Source: Scolanthus callimorphus
Taxonomy: Eukaryota > Cnidaria > Anthozoa > Actiniaria > Edwardsiidae
DNA length: 64,000 nt
Assembly (NCBI GenBank): GCA_033964015.1
Contig: JAWWUD010000053.1
Coordinates: forward strand, 1 to 64,000
Direction: 5' to 3'
The position numbers and the translations under genes were made by a program. The notes beneath the pieces are model-generated. The model was given only the letters and a program-made list of their open reading frames with translations. It was not told where the DNA came from and did no database searches. Each line of letters starts with the position of its first letter. Position 1 is the first letter of the stretch. Shown piece by piece: positions 28,926 through 41,034 of this stretch.

Positions 28926-31900
28926 ATAGTTCGAGTATCGAGGAGGTGAGTTACATTCAGCTATAATTACATCTGAAGTGTTCTGTTGTCAGGTTTTCTT
29001 TGTTGTTCTCGTTTATACTTTGTTCCCTTGCACTTGCAGCTGAACAGCGTGTTGTTATTTCCCTACGAGCCTTTGAATAGACCTCTAGATTCGGTGGTGG
29101 AGGCTGAATGTGGACCTTGATTATTCCTTAGGCTTATTCTTTGAAATTTTTCTTCAATTATTCATTATTCCTTTTCATTATTTAGTCGTTATTCATTATT
29201 CATTAGCACAACACATTATTCCTCGACTTTTCGACGCAATTATTCATTATTCATTTGTTCGTAAGATTATTCAGATTATTCAGCTTCCACTCCCGATCTA
29301 GGGGACTGTTCGCTAATTACGTCGCAGGGGGGGGGGGGGGGGGAGGATAAGTTCGACAGAAATCTTTAGTAGGAAATCTTTATGTGGCCCAGGACACTCC
29401 AGAGTGCTCTGCGCAATTGCACTCAATCTCAATCCTAGTCTGTTGAAAATTTGCATGTCACTGAAATGCACCCCCCAAACGTTTCGCATGTTCTAAAAAT
29501 TTACCCCAAATTTTTCAATGTTGTGCAAAATTTACCCCCTATAAAACCGCCAGCCCCCCCTGTGACGTAATTAACGAACAGTCCCTAGATTCCCAAGGGT
29601 AAATCAAGCAAGCATGAACTGGAGGGCAAACAAACTGTTTAGTTGACTTATTTACGAAATCGCAAATACATTTAACTGATGACGTGGCATATTCGAAGTT
29701 TAACTGTCTTTGACAGGGGGGGTGGTACTCCCATATTTTTTTGGTCGGGGATGATCGTTGTATCTTTTAGGTGTTAAAATCACGGGGTTTGGTCTCTTTT
29801 AGGGGTGACCTTGACGTTCAAATTTTTTTCTATCTTATAGGGTCAGAAAATGTGTCCAAATTGTTTTGTCTCATGATGGTGCTTCTAAAAAACCGTGTAA
29901 AGAAGAGAGATTACTTGATGAGAAGATGATAAATTAGACAACATTAAAGGCAGCATTTTAGTCAAACAAGGAAATTTCTTGATGGATATTTTTACCTGTT
30001 ACCTGTCTCCTCCGCGCCTACTTGTCACATAATGGCTCATCTTTTAGGGTATCTTTTAGGGGTAACAAATTATTTGAGCCATGCCATGTTTGGTATGTTT
30101 TAGGGGTGAAACTGAAAATTTCCGATGATCATCCCAGACCAAAAAATATGGGAGTCCACCCCCCGGGCAGATACGTTTCAATTGTTTTTGCTCTCCAGTA
30201 CAACCATGTGACAGACGAGCTGCAAAAGTCCTTTGTTTGCTCTTAAATTGCACTAGAGTTGAAACACTCTACGATCATGCATAATCTATCATGATATGGG
30301 ACTCTAAATTGCTGGGGGATATCACCTTCAATAAATCTATTTATCATGATATGGGAAATAAAATTTACTTACCTTTGTGTCATAAATTCTTACATAGACA
30401 TTTATTATACCATTGCAGTACTTTCTACAAGCTTATAAGTACACATAATATTATCCCTATTCTTCCTGAAGAATGTAAGAAAGTGCTACTCAACTCATAG
30501 TATCCAAATTGTGTAGCCAGGAATGCCTGACAGTTTAGCTATTAACACTATGGTTTGTTTTCGTTGTAAATGCATCTAAATTGATTAACTCCAACATATG
30601 CTAAAAAAATGCTTTAACCTCAAGAGGCCAAAGTGTTCATGTTTTGTACCCAATGCTTCTAAAGAATTTACAGGCCATCGTGAACCCATCTGTAAAACTC
30701 TGCCAAAAATACATGCATGTACAAGTCAGGTAGGAATTTTGCATGTTGCATATTATTCCAGGGGTTTTGAAGGGTATCAAATCTTGGCACCCTTGCATAG
30801 TTTCTGGAAACACAGTCATTCAGACATAAATAGAATATCAAGTAAAATACTAAAGGGACATCTGTAAATGTGTAATGAGCTTGGGAACACAAAACAGTTA
30901 ATAGATTGCGTGATTGTTTTCCTATTTGTAGGTTCTCGATTTTCTCCAGAAACTTGATACAGCAGAAGAAGTTATAGAAAAATTTAGAAAGGAAAAGGTA
31001 CATGTTGAAAACGCTTCCAGTAGGGTGCATCCAAGCCTTTAATCTGACTTATCAACCCAATTTACTCATTTATTTATTTGATTTTTGGTGGGCGTTTTTG
31101 GTCCTTCTCGTAAATTCTTGGTTTAATTTAGCAGAAATTCCACGAGGGAGGAAATTGCTTGTGTGTGCCTGGGATCATTCCCCTAACAGACACCTCCCAA
31201 AAGCATATTCCTACCTAAAAAGCAGAAACCATTTTAAGGCTCCTGTCATTTCCTTGTGACATCCTGTTTTGGTTACCTGTTCCATAAGCAAACACCTCCT
31301 GTAAGCGGACACTTGGATGAGGTTGGAATTATGTCTACTTTTAGGAGGTTCCAATGTTATAACAATAATAATTTTAATACTTGAAGCACGGTTGGCTCAG
31401 TGTTACGGCGCTGGGTCTCTCACCGCTATGATCCGGGTTCGACTCCTGGTCGGGACAGAGGAAATTTTCTTTCTGTTCTGGTCTCGGTCGAAATTGGTTC
31501 AAATTGTGGGTTGAACGTTATTCTATTGTGTTTCACATCTTTCGGATGAGACAATAAACCGAGGTCCCGTCTCGGCTTTCTACTCTACTCAGTATCAGGG
31601 GGGACATTAAAGAACCACTGGGGACGTAATAAACCCTCTGGCAGTGACCACCCTCAGTGTCTGTGCTTATGACCGCTTGGCTGCCAGTGGCGCCGTTGAG
31701 ACCCAGTGTAATTCAGCTGACGGGCTGCAAGTTTGGGGAGTCGGTCTCACACATTTACATTTACATTTACTTATAGCGATGCAATTTTATTCCAAGCAAA
31801 AATCCCCCAAGCTACTCTTGTTTTAAACAGCTATCAAACTCCACTCATACCTGAGAATGTGTGCATAAGTGTTATACAAACCAAAATTTTAAAAAGTGCA

Positions 31901-34545
31901 TGCGTTTTTATACCAAAACATACTTTACTTGGGGATACAAAAATGTCCAGTGTCACATTTTGATAGTGTCACTAGCCGATCGATTGGTTCTCTTTTAATT
32001 GCATTCATTTTATTACTAATTAATGCACATTCACTCATCAACATAGAATAAAAGACAAGACTTTGGCTAGAACCTTTACAATATCGATTTGACACGTTTT
32101 ATGGCCCGACAAGGTTGAACATATCCGCAAGGAATGTCCGTTTGGTACACCAGTTCACTATTATAGTTTGAATTACACAGCTAGTAAATAACATTTTTTT
32201 TTTTCAATTTAGATCGATGGAGAGGCCCTTATGATGATCTCAGATGACGATCTTATGGCATTGGGCGTAACTGCCAAGGGCGACAGACTGAAACTCACAT
32301 CTTTTTTCGGGAGAAGAAACGGACCGCCCGAAAGAGAGAGTTGAAAGACATAATTGAGAATGGGAAATCCTCGCGGACCCAGTCCAAGAAACACGAAATA
32401 AAACCTTTAAAGCAGAAGAAGGAAAAGGCCACATTGAAAATGGAATTTCGTTGGAAGCACTGGAATGGGACAGAGTATAAAGGTGTCCAGTATCCAAAGG
32501 GAGGAGGAGCTAGAATACGCGAAGTTTCGCGTACCTCTACGTCGTATGATTGGCTAGAAGAAGGGAAAAAGCTATTTTTTCCAAATGATAGGAGCTTTTA
32601 TGGAAGACTTGAAGATATGAGATTCCAAATTGCTGATTTTAAAGAAGAGCCGTTCGACCTCTGGGACGATACCACTGTAGGGGACTATAAGCAACAGAGC
32701 GGAATACATACTGTTAGAGTATTTTTTCTAACTAGAGAGAAGACAAGTATGCAGGTTTCCTCTTCTATTGGTGGCACTTCTTCTGGCGAAGTACATACGG
32801 ATGCGACACCTGCTCTGCCTGCTCGTATGGTTCAAAAGATCGAGATTCCAAGCGATGATGATGAGTTTGAAGATTCTCCTTGGGAGATTCCTGAACATGC
32901 ACAGGGAACTCGCCTTTTAGGGACCTCTACAGAGCGAAAAACATTGAGAGACGAGATCGATAAAGCGTACGAGATCTCGCTAGCTGCAGACAAGGCCAAG
33001 GACCGGCTCCGGATACAGAGGGAAGAGCTCCGAGTTACAAGGATGAATCGTGTTCCAAATGAACCAGAAAAGAACGAGCCAAGGATTGCGATCTCCGTTC
33101 GCCACATCACGTTGGGGACCATTTCAAGATGTTTTACCCCTGATAGCAAGATGCAAACTGTGTATGACTGGGTGGGATCCCTTTCGACAGCGCCAGAACA
33201 CTTCACCCTATTGAACACTTCACCCAGTATTACTCTTTATCCCGATGAAGATGCAAAGAACGTCGCCTCATCTATGCTGTGTATGTCGCAGAGAAGCGAC
33301 CCCATTCCTTTAGGAAAAGATGACCATGAAGTAAGTTTTTATAGTGGACACCAGGAGGACAACGCGAAGGACGACACCCTTCCACTTCAGCAAAGCCTAA
33401 TTCAAGACAATGGACGTACAGGTAACCCAATCGATACTATCCCTGATTCCCTACCATTTCAGATGCTAGAAGAAGACAAAGATCTTTCTCCTGAAGAACA
33501 AGAATTGTTTAGACTAAACGAACTTCTACAGGACAAGCGACGAAAACAAGAGGATCAGCTTGAAGCAAATCATAATCCGATAGAGGTGAGCCGTCATGAC
33601 TGCTTTGAAGATGTGTTTTCCTTGTACAAAGACGAGTCAAAGTCAATGTCAAAGTTGCTATTGGAGTTCAAAGGTGAAGACGCTGTTGGGGACGGTGTGC
33701 GAGATGAAGTATATTCTGTGTTTTGGGAGAGCTTTTTTACCAATTACTGCGAAGGAGCGTCGCAGTACTCTTTCTGTGTGTCAGCAGCAATTCTCCCAGA
33801 TGACTATGTAACTTTGGGAAGGATCTTCACGCACCAGTTTATCCAAACTGGGACGATTCCTGTACAGCTTACTGAGGCATCCCTCCAGCATTCCGTGCAT
33901 GGCATAGTCTCATCTGAGTGTCTAATTGACTCGTTCCTGTCTCTTCTCCACGGAAAAGAAAAGGAACTCGTGCAAAAATCTCTATCTGGTGGGCAGGAAG
34001 ATTTCCCTAGAGATGAGCTTATTGATATCTTAAGCAGCTTTGACGTCTCCAGATGCCCCTCGCCTGAGAATCTAAAGGCTTTATTACTACAAATAGCATC
34101 CACAGAGTTAATCTCAAGGCCGTACGTTTGTCTTATGAAGTTTAGAGAAGGGCTGGGCCCATTCTGGAATGCGGTGACTGCAGAGGAAATTCGCGCGCTT
34201 TATTCCGCATGTATGCCGACCTGTGAAAATGTGGTAAATCATTTATATCTTGCTGAGCCAACACAGCAGTCGGATAAAGTCTATCGATGGCTAAAGAGGT
34301 GGCTAAACAATCAAGACACAAACACACTAGCACGCTTCTTGCGTTTCTGCACAGGTAGTGATATTGTCAATAAACGTATCCAGGTTAAAGTAGAGCGAAT
34401 GGTGGTGAATGCATTGCGCCCCAAGGCTCAAACCTGTTTTGCTGTCTTAATTCTGCCGCAGACATATTCTTCGTGTGCTCAGTTATTTGCAAATCTAGAG
34501 TTGTACATGCACAGTCCGCACTTGTGGGACTTAACAGATTTTTAA
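28913..34545 (+). CDS. SAM / UBX-like / HECT-type E3 ubiquitin ligase-like protein
   Basis: Three inferred exons: 28913-28945 (11 codons), 30932-30997 (22 codons) and 32213-34545, with GT-AG introns and phase 0. Exons 2-3 give a SAM domain (VLDFLQKLDTAEEVIEKF, then DDDLMALGV and GDRLKL). A one-base frame change at the T run at 32302-32307 separates it from the long downstream frame. Then come a conserved WKHWNGTEYKGVQYPKGGGA domain, a UBX-like fold (about 33080-33290), and a HECT-like domain from about 33590 ending in AQTCFAVLILPQTYSS, where Cys is the expected catalytic residue. Such genes are numerous in corals; substrates unknown. Confidence 0.72.
29302..29585. mobile_element. MITE, 284 bp, TAG target duplication
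   Basis: Inverted ends GGGACTGTTCGCTAATTACG and its partner before 29585, flanked by TAG on both sides (29299-29301, 29586-29588). Includes a G run at 29327-29342. A 3-bp duplication fits PIF/Harbinger-type non-autonomous elements. It lies in intron 1 of the HECT gene. Confidence 0.65.
29716..30168. mobile_element. MITE-like inverted-repeat element, about 450 bp
   Basis: Left end GGGGGGTGGTACTCCCATAT and right end ATATGGGAGTCCACCCCCC are inverted, followed inward by GGTCGGGGATGATCG and its inverse. The interior is rich in TTTTAGGGGT repeats. It lies in intron 1; no ORF of meaning. Confidence 0.6.
30169..30931. other. Remainder of intron 1
   Basis: AT-rich intron sequence without a supportable gene. 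A short TATCATGATATGGGA direct repeat occurs at about 30287 and 30343. Confidence 0.5.
31379..31775 (+). mobile_element. tRNA-derived SINE
   Basis: The head has pol III promoter boxes: A box TTGGCTCAGTG (about 31390) and B box GGTTCGACTCC (about 31436). The body has CTTTCGGATGAGACAATAAA. The tail is an ACATTTACATTTACATTTAC repeat at 31750-31772. It lies in intron 2 of the HECT gene and is oriented with it. Confidence 0.75.
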
Positions 34546-34931
34546 AAGGACTGACAGCGAGCAAGGCCTTCTTTCAAGGACACAGTAAAAACCCGCAATA
34601 ATAAATTGGCGATTGACAAAATTTGGATGAAAAGTTAAGAATCTGTACAGAAAAAATAGGTTAAAATTTTAAATTTCAAGTTTAATTTGTTTATTTCGAA
34701 AAAAAAACTTTTCATTTATGTATTTTATTTCTTTTATTCATTATTTCCCTTTATTATATAAACACCAATTAAAAAATAGCCCCAGATAGCATCTCCTAAG
34801 CGAAAAAATGATTTGATCTTCACGCTGTGAAAGAACATGGGCAGGTGTTTCGAAGCGTTTTTCAGATTTTCTCAGAAACAGAACATTATGACAAGTCGGG
34901 AGATCAATTTTAAACACGACAATGTTCGACA
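34546..34931. other. 3' flank of the HECT gene
   Basis: AATAAATTGG at about 34600 is a candidate polyadenylation signal; otherwise AT-rich non-coding DNA. Confidence 0.45.
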
Positions 34932-35131
34932 ATAGCCGTATTCACACTAGAGACGGAAAACTCTTCTGAGACGAGTTTATGTCAATTCTGCTCAGAAACG
35001 CTTGTTATCTGTCTAAACTTTCTCCTTCAAAAAAATTGTTTTCACGTGATCACAGAAGAACAGGGAACCATATTCAAGGCGAGAAACTCGTCTCAGACGG
35101 GAAACTCGTCTCTAGTGTGAATACAGCTAAT
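34932..35131. mobile_element. Palindromic MITE, about 200 bp
   Basis: Ends TAGCCGTATTCACACTAGAG and, inverted, TAGCTGTATTCACACTAGAG. Flanking or terminal TA dinucleotides would fit a Tc1/mariner-type 2-bp duplication. Confidence 0.6.
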
Positions 35132-36739
35132 GCTAGGTTATCGTATGCGGGTTTTTACTGTACGCACGTCCACGGATAGTGTGGATTTCACATGACTGAC
35201 GTGAAACCAATTCACGTGTGTATCACTGTTTTCTCCTGGCGACATGATTAGCTGCTTACTCAGGAATCAATACACAAAGAAATTGTAGTTACCCAGTTAT
35301 TCATAAGAGTCGTGGGAAATCCGCGCTAATATTTGGTCAGTGACATTGTTGCATGGTATTGTTTTTTTAAAGTTCATATTATCTGAGAAAGCAGGAATGC
35401 TAGGCTTTTTTTATTAAGATAGTTTCCCTGACAGACTTTGTTTGTATTTGGCGTATCCTACGTAGGTCAGTATACAGACAGCGTTTCAGTTGTTGTTACA
35501 TTATACAGTCTGTTGCCAGTTAAATAGACATACTGTCTAAGGAGTTTAGCATTTTCGGTGTATGTAAGTTGGCAGCGTCCCTTTTTCCGAACTGGAAGCC
35601 AGCTGAAGTCGGCATTTTTGGGAAATCCCGATCTTGCCCTCTTCACGAGGACTTCAGCGACTGTTATTAGATTATTATTATTATTGTTAAGGAAATGTTA
35701 CAGTTATACGCCCTCGGTGATATTCGAACTTTGCAGTCCCCTGCATATACGGACATTGATACAGGCATTTTGTTTTATTAGTAATTTCATTGTATGATAT
35801 GATTTGTTTAAGCCCTGACCGGGCCAGTGTATGTTTAATGATTATATTAATTACAATAAAAATAGGGGGAAATCCAGTGCCCCTTACCTCGTTACTTCCG
35901 TTACAACTATTATAGTAGTGAATCGCTAGAAAGGTTTGTACGGGGGAGTGATGGGTGGCATTCCACTGGTTAGTCCCCAGGGGATCCAGTTGGTCGCGAT
36001 CAAAGCGGAATTGTTGATCAAATAAGGGTATTACAAATTGTCTTTATCTCAAACAAGTGAAAAACGATATCCTACTACAGCCCGAAAACCATACCCTATA
36101 GGGGATATAGGGCGGCGCATACACAAGTATACCATTATATAAGGGATCCCCCAACTGCCCCCTCCCCCCGTCTTGAAGGAACAATTAGATCGTTAAATTT
36201 GACATGACTTGGGGTTCTTCATTCTCACCTTTATCCCACAACTATAACTTGTTAATATAGGCGAACCAAAAACAAAACAAGACAAAAATAGCAATCAAGA
36301 GGGATTCAACAGACGAATCGCTAAAACAAGGATGGTGGGGTCTTGAGGAATTGGTCGATGAAGCATGCAAAACTGTGTGTATCCATTTCAAATAACGTTG
36401 CTCTTGGTCATCATTCCCTGCACGGAACTCTTGGTACAGCAGTTGGAGCGATTATTACTGAAAAAATGCGTTTGACCTCGAATTAGTTTGTTTTTAGTTT
36501 CATGCCTGTTGTAAAGAACGTTTTACTGCAATTTCACCAGATTTTATAATCACCAGAATTGCCTTACCCAGAATTCTTTGCTGGGAGGTGTATGTGTATA
36601 TCTATAACATAGACTAAGAACACACAAACGGCCACACGCCAAAGGCCTGTCGACGTTTTTAAAGTCCCCTTCAGAGTTTATCAGATCGTCTGAGCAAGTA
36701 AAACAAAGGAAACGGGGAACTCTTAAACGGGTGTCTCTT
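35132..36739. other. Non-coding DNA, possible retroelement remnants
   Basis: No coding content recognised. An LTR-like stretch with TTATTA microsatellite (about 35668-35690) and a GCCCTGACCGGG...CCTTACCTCGTTAC block at 35810-35900 may be a decayed LTR, unproven. Confidence 0.3.
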
Positions 36740-36899
36740 TAGCCTGCGTAGCCGCTCTACAAGGGAAGTGGAGGGAGTCGGGGCGAGCGAAAACCGGAAA
36801 TGGGAAGGGAGGAAGAACCCCTTGCGGCCCGCGCTAAGTTTCCGGTTTACGCTCGCCCCGACTCCCTCCACTTCCCTTTTAGAGCCGCTACGCAGGCTA
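36740..36899. mobile_element. Mutator-type MITE, 160 bp, 9-bp target duplication
   Basis: Ends TAGCCTGCGTAGC and GCTACGCAGGCTA form arms of about 58 bp (AAGGGAAGTGGAGGGAGTCG, then GGGCGAGCG). It is flanked by the exact 9-bp direct repeat GTGTCTCTT (36731-36739 and 36900-36908). The 9-bp duplication indicates a MULE-type transposase. Confidence 0.8.
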
Positions 36900-36908
36900 G
36901 TGTCTCTT

Positions 36909-37517
36909 AAGTGACTCCTTCCAATAAAATTCTAATAAATTCACTGGAAAGATTTAAATAACAATTCCAACTTGGTGATTTGCATTATGCATATTTTGAT
37001 GCCGAAATCATGTACACTGTAACTATATACACGGTAGGTAACCCAAGGTAAAGTCGCGAAAACATAGAAAAGGGTTTAGCTCGAGTTCGTTTATCACGCC
37101 CCGCTCGCTACACGGACACGCTCCATGAAATCATCACAAGAATACACGTATACGGGGCGTAGCCAGGACTTTTACAAGGAGGGGGCTCTGTGAAAGGGGC
37201 CCTTTGTAAGACATTTTCTCGCCAGTTTGGAATTTGGTCCCATGCATTTTCTCGCATAATTTGAATTTGGTGCCATATATCTACTGGGTATTTTTGGTTT
37301 AAAAAAGGAGCTTGTGCCCTGTCCTGATTTATAAACCCTACTGTTTTAGCCTAATGTAAGCTAACAAATCAACAAATACACACCGTGTCAAAAACACTCA
37401 CTTGTTGGGCAGAATAGATTCTTAATTTCCTTCTCCTAAACCCTATCAATATCTCTCAACAAATTAACGTAAAGGATTTTTGCGTCATCCACTAATGATT
37501 TTTATACTTTTTCTCCT
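36909..37517. other. Non-coding DNA upstream of the DIRS-like element
   Basis: No gene or terminal repeat of the retrotransposon was identified here, so its 5' end is unplaced. Confidence 0.4.
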
Positions 37518-37688
37518 ATGAGCGCCGCTGGCTGTTACCTGTGCGGCAAGCCAGGTCATTTCTGGAGAAGTTGCTTTAAGAAACCAGTATCTGGAATCAA
37601 CAATCTCGGCCTGCAACAACGCCAGCTTATTCAGCTACCACAACAACCAACCATTATGCCAGGATCGGCCCTTCAGGGAGCTAAGTGA
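37518..37688 (+). pseudogene. DIRS/Ngaro Gag fragment with zinc knuckle
   Basis: The 56-codon frame contains CYLCGKPGHFWRSC, a CX2CX4HX4C knuckle that binds nucleic acid, then a Gln/Pro-rich end. It lacks the rest of Gag. The RT frame is already open over its end, suggesting an overlapping Gag-Pol arrangement. Confidence 0.6.
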
Positions 37689-37728
37689 CAATGATATATA
37701 CTTATGTGATGATTCATGTGATATTGAT

Positions 37729-39594
37729 ATGACTCATTTTCCTATCTGGAAAAATGCAGATTTCTCTCAGGAGTTACCTGTGTCGCCATTGCCATCAGAA
37801 ATGTCTGTCCAAGGTCGTATTGCTGCTTCTAAATCTTGGTGGTTCAAGAACCTTCAGTTGTCCGCTTTTGTGATTGGAGTTTTGCTTTATAGTTATATGA
37901 TTCCGTTCATTGTTTTACCGCCTATGAGCTATCTTAAGAACAATAGAAGTGCTCTTGACAATGCAGAATTTGTGGCTAACGCTATTCAGGAATTATTGTC
38001 GAATAGATGTGTAGTAGAAGTTTTCTCTCGTCCATTTTGTTGTAACCCGCTGTCAGTTGTTAGCGGTCGCAAATTACGTTTAGTTTTAGACCTTAGTAGA
38101 TCTGTTAATCTATACGTCAAAAGATTTAAGTTTAAATATGAAGGCCTTCCTACCTTAGCTGTAAAGTTTAGAGATAATTTCTGTTCTTTTAGCTTTGATA
38201 TAGAATCTGGCTATCACCATCTAGACATCAATGCGAAGTTTTGGAAATATCTAGGATTTTCCTGGTCTTTCAACGGACAAGAAAGATATTTTGTCTTCAG
38301 AGTTTTACCTTTCGGTTTGTCATCGGCTTGTTTCCTGTTTACTAAAATGTTTAAACCATTGGTCACGCGTTGGAGATCACTCGGGATTTCTTCTGTTTTA
38401 TATATTGACGATGGCATTTTTGCTTGCAGATTTTGTTCTGATGCAACTGAGGCTAGTTCAATTGTTAAGGCCGACCTGGAGAATGCAGGTTGGAAGTGCA
38501 ATCAAAAGAAGTCAAACTGGCAGCCTCGTCAGATTGGAGAGTGGTTAGGAGTTGTGATCGACACCGTTCGAATTGCTCGGTTATTCACCAGACAAATGTA
38601 TTTTTTCATCCAATTGAGACAAACCTGGAATGATGTATTGACCGCGCCCATTGGGGTTTTACAGGAATTAAAGTTTTGGTTTTTGCACGTAGAGGCCTTT
38701 AATGGCTACCCTATCAACAGACCTTTGTCGTCTTCCGCAGTTTTGAACTGCGATGCCAGTGATTACGGATATGGTGCCTATCTTACATTTAGTAATGAAA
38801 GGAAATTTTGTTCCGGAATGTGGAATAGTATTGAGCGTACTAAAAGCTCTTCATATCGAGAGCTACTGGCTATTTTTCTAGCCTTGGAAAGCTTTAAAGG
38901 CTTTATATCTGGTAGAAAGGTTAAGATTTTTTCTGATAACCAAAATGTAGTCCGTATTGTGCACAATGGTAGTAGACTTGTTTATTTGCAAAAAGTCGCT
39001 GTTGACATATTCAACTTTTGCATGGCAAAATGTGTGTCTTTTCAGGCCCAATGGATTCCGAGAGAGAGGAATGAGTTGGCAGACTATTTAAGTCGCATCA
39101 TTGATCCGGACGATTGGATGTTAAATCCTAATTTGTTTAAATTATTGTCAGATAAGTGGGGTCCTTTTGACATAGATAGGATGGCTTGTCATTATAATGC
39201 ACAACTGCCGCGGTTTAATTCCAAATTTTGGTCTCCCAGCACAGAAGCTGTTGATTGTTTTACCCAAGACTGGGGTGGTTGCAATAATTACGTATGTCCC
39301 CCGCCCTATTTAATTAGTTCTGTCTTGTATCACATGGAGACCTGTAAAGCCAAAGGCACTTTAGTCTTACCAGAGTGGAAATCAGCTTCGTTCTGGCCTT
39401 TGCTTCGCCCATTTCATTGTCCATTCGATTTTCCAGAGTTTGTGAAGGATCATTTGTATTTGCCTCTTTCGAGAACCATGTTTATTCCCGGCAGGGGATC
39501 TTCCCTTGCTTTTGTTAACAAGAAGTCTGTCTTTGAGGGCACACCCAAATTCAAGGTTCTCGCCTTGGAACTGGATTTTTCCATGAATCCTTGA
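37729..39594 (+). CDS. DIRS/Ngaro-type reverse transcriptase and RNase H
   Basis: 621 residues. RT motifs: KLRLVLDLSRSVN, FSFDIESGYHHLDI (motif A Asp), LPFGLSSACFLFTK, and YIDDG (about 38401-38415). RNase H follows: LNCDASDYGYGA, SSSYRELLAIFLAL, IFSDNQNVV and ELADYLSR. The C-terminal region FDIDRMACHYNAQLPRFNSK is the extension found in DIRS-like pol. The frame is intact. It copies the element RNA into DNA. Confidence 0.85.
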   Translation: MTHFPIWKNADFSQELPVSPLPSEMSVQGRIAASKSWWFKNLQLSAFVIGVLLYSYMIPFIVLPPMSYLKNNRSALDNAEFVANAIQELLSNRCVVEVFSRPFCCNPLSVVSGRKLRLVLDLSRSVNLYVKRFKFKYEGLPTLAVKFRDNFCSFSFDIESGYHHLDINAKFWKYLGFSWSFNGQERYFVFRVLPFGLSSACFLFTKMFKPLVTRWRSLGISSVLYIDDGIFACRFCSDATEASSIVKADLENAGWKCNQKKSNWQPRQIGEWLGVVIDTVRIARLFTRQMYFFIQLRQTWNDVLTAPIGVLQELKFWFLHVEAFNGYPINRPLSSSAVLNCDASDYGYGAYLTFSNERKFCSGMWNSIERTKSSSYRELLAIFLALESFKGFISGRKVKIFSDNQNVVRIVHNGSRLVYLQKVAVDIFNFCMAKCVSFQAQWIPRERNELADYLSRIIDPDDWMLNPNLFKLLSDKWGPFDIDRMACHYNAQLPRFNSKFWSPSTEAVDCFTQDWGGCNNYVCPPPYLISSVLYHMETCKAKGTLVLPEWKSASFWPLLRPFHCPFDFPEFVKDHLYLPLSRTMFIPGRGSSLAFVNKKSVFEGTPKFKVLALELDFSMNP

Positions 39595-40575
39595 TACATT
39601 TGTTTTTTCAGTGTTTTGCCATTTGTTCTCTTTTGTTATTTATAGATTTATTCCAAGTCGGAGTTTGGGCTGAGAGATTAGATTTGAAATCGGACAAGTT
39701 GAAGAAGCTGGCAGATTCTCTACCTGCTTTCGTGTTGCACTCCAAAGCTGCTTCTACCAACATGAGGTATAGAAATTCGTGGAAAAGTTGGAAAAAGTGG
39801 GAAAGTAAGCATTTAGGCAACGTGTAAGTTGCCTGCTCCTATTCTGGATGCTGTTTACGGTGTAAAGTGGGCTCATGATATTGCAGGGGTTCCGTCCCCT
39901 ACTGATAATATTCTTGTTAAACAAGTCTTAGAAGCGTCCAGGCGCTTACTTGGAAAACCTGTTCGTGGAAAGGAACCCTTAGATTTAGAGGTAATCAACA
40001 AGATTGCGGAGAAATTTAACACCATGCATGCTACGTTAACAGATCTTAGAATTTGCTTTATATTTTTCATTGCATTCGCTGGTCTTATGCGTCGTGATGA
40101 AATTATTCATGTTGTTAGAAGTCATGTTTCCATTTATCAAGATCATATGACAATTTTTTGTGTCAAACGTAAGAATGACCAGCGCAATCGCGGTCATCAC
40201 TTCTATTTCGCAAGATCTCACAAAATCACCTGTCCTGTCTCGTTGACAGAGAAATTGCTAATCAAGCTCCCTAGACATCCAGAGCAGCCTTTAGTTTGTA
40301 GAATTTCTTCCAGTGGTTCTCCACTTTCGCATTCCATTAGTTATTCTAGAGTTAGAGAAATATTTCGGCAATCTATTACAAGTTTTGTTACAGATTGTAA
40401 TCAATTTGGCACGCATAGTTTAAAGAAAGGTGGCGCTACCGCTTGTGATGCCGCAGGAATTTCTGGAGAGCTGTTAGATATGCACGCCGGCTGGAAATCA
40501 GCTAAAACTAAGGAGAGCTACATACGCCCTAGTATTCAAGAGAAGTTAAAAGCTTCTAGAGCTACTAACTTATAA
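39591..40575 (+). pseudogene. DIRS/Ngaro tyrosine recombinase, disrupted
   Basis: Two frames (39591-39827 and 39829-40575). The N-terminal core-binding part ends at a TAA near 39825, and a short stretch expected there appears missing. Catalytic landmarks follow: GLMRRDEI (first Arg, about 40090), HSLKKGGAT (HxxR position with Lys instead of Arg, about 40415), and SYIRPS (Tyr, about 40518). It would integrate the circular DNA intermediate. The Lys and frame break suggest inactivity. Confidence 0.75.
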
Positions 40576-40630
40576 ATTCAGAGATTTATTGTCACATGCT
40601 TTTCCGGCGGTTCTCGTCTTTGTTGTCTCG

Positions 40631-40727
40631 CGCTGGTTCACGTCCATAAGGCCCCAGCACGAGTCACACTCAATATGCTTTGTGTTGTTCCTTGCGCTTT
40701 AGCGCGCGGCGAAGGGTAGGAATGAAT
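40631..40727 (+). repeat. 97-bp direct repeat, copy 1 (3' of DIRS/Ngaro pol)
   Basis: CGCTGGTTCACGTCCATAAG to GGTAGGAATGAAT, identical by eye to 48563-48659. Without the inserted elements the two would be about 0.6 kb apart, like the split direct repeats of Ngaro elements. Confidence 0.8.
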
Positions 40728-41034
40728 AAATGCTTTCCAACGTAACAGCGTGCAGTTGGAAAGCGTTTTCATTACGGTTCTAAGCTTTACTATCACTTAG
40801 TTGTTAATCTTTTGTTTAGAAATAGTTTCCTTACGGAGACAATACGTCGTTACATAAGGATTTCACGATCAGCTTTGACAATAGAGCAATTCATTTGCTA
40901 TAAATATAGTGTTTTGAAGTTTTTTTCAATATCTCGCCTTTTGGACCCGAGTTGGCGACCAAACTTGAAGTTTAGTTTTCATACTAGTTTAAAGCTTTAA
41001 TCCTCGAAGCTTCATGCACTGCATTTGATTGAGG

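Noticed and set aside
31379..31450. tRNA gene suggested by A and B boxes
   Set aside because: The sequence continues into a SINE body and an ATTTAC tail and does not fold as a complete tRNA cloverleaf by eye.
35360..36000. Full LTR retrotransposon end
   Set aside because: LTR-like composition only; no paired copy, primer-binding site or pol was seen nearby.
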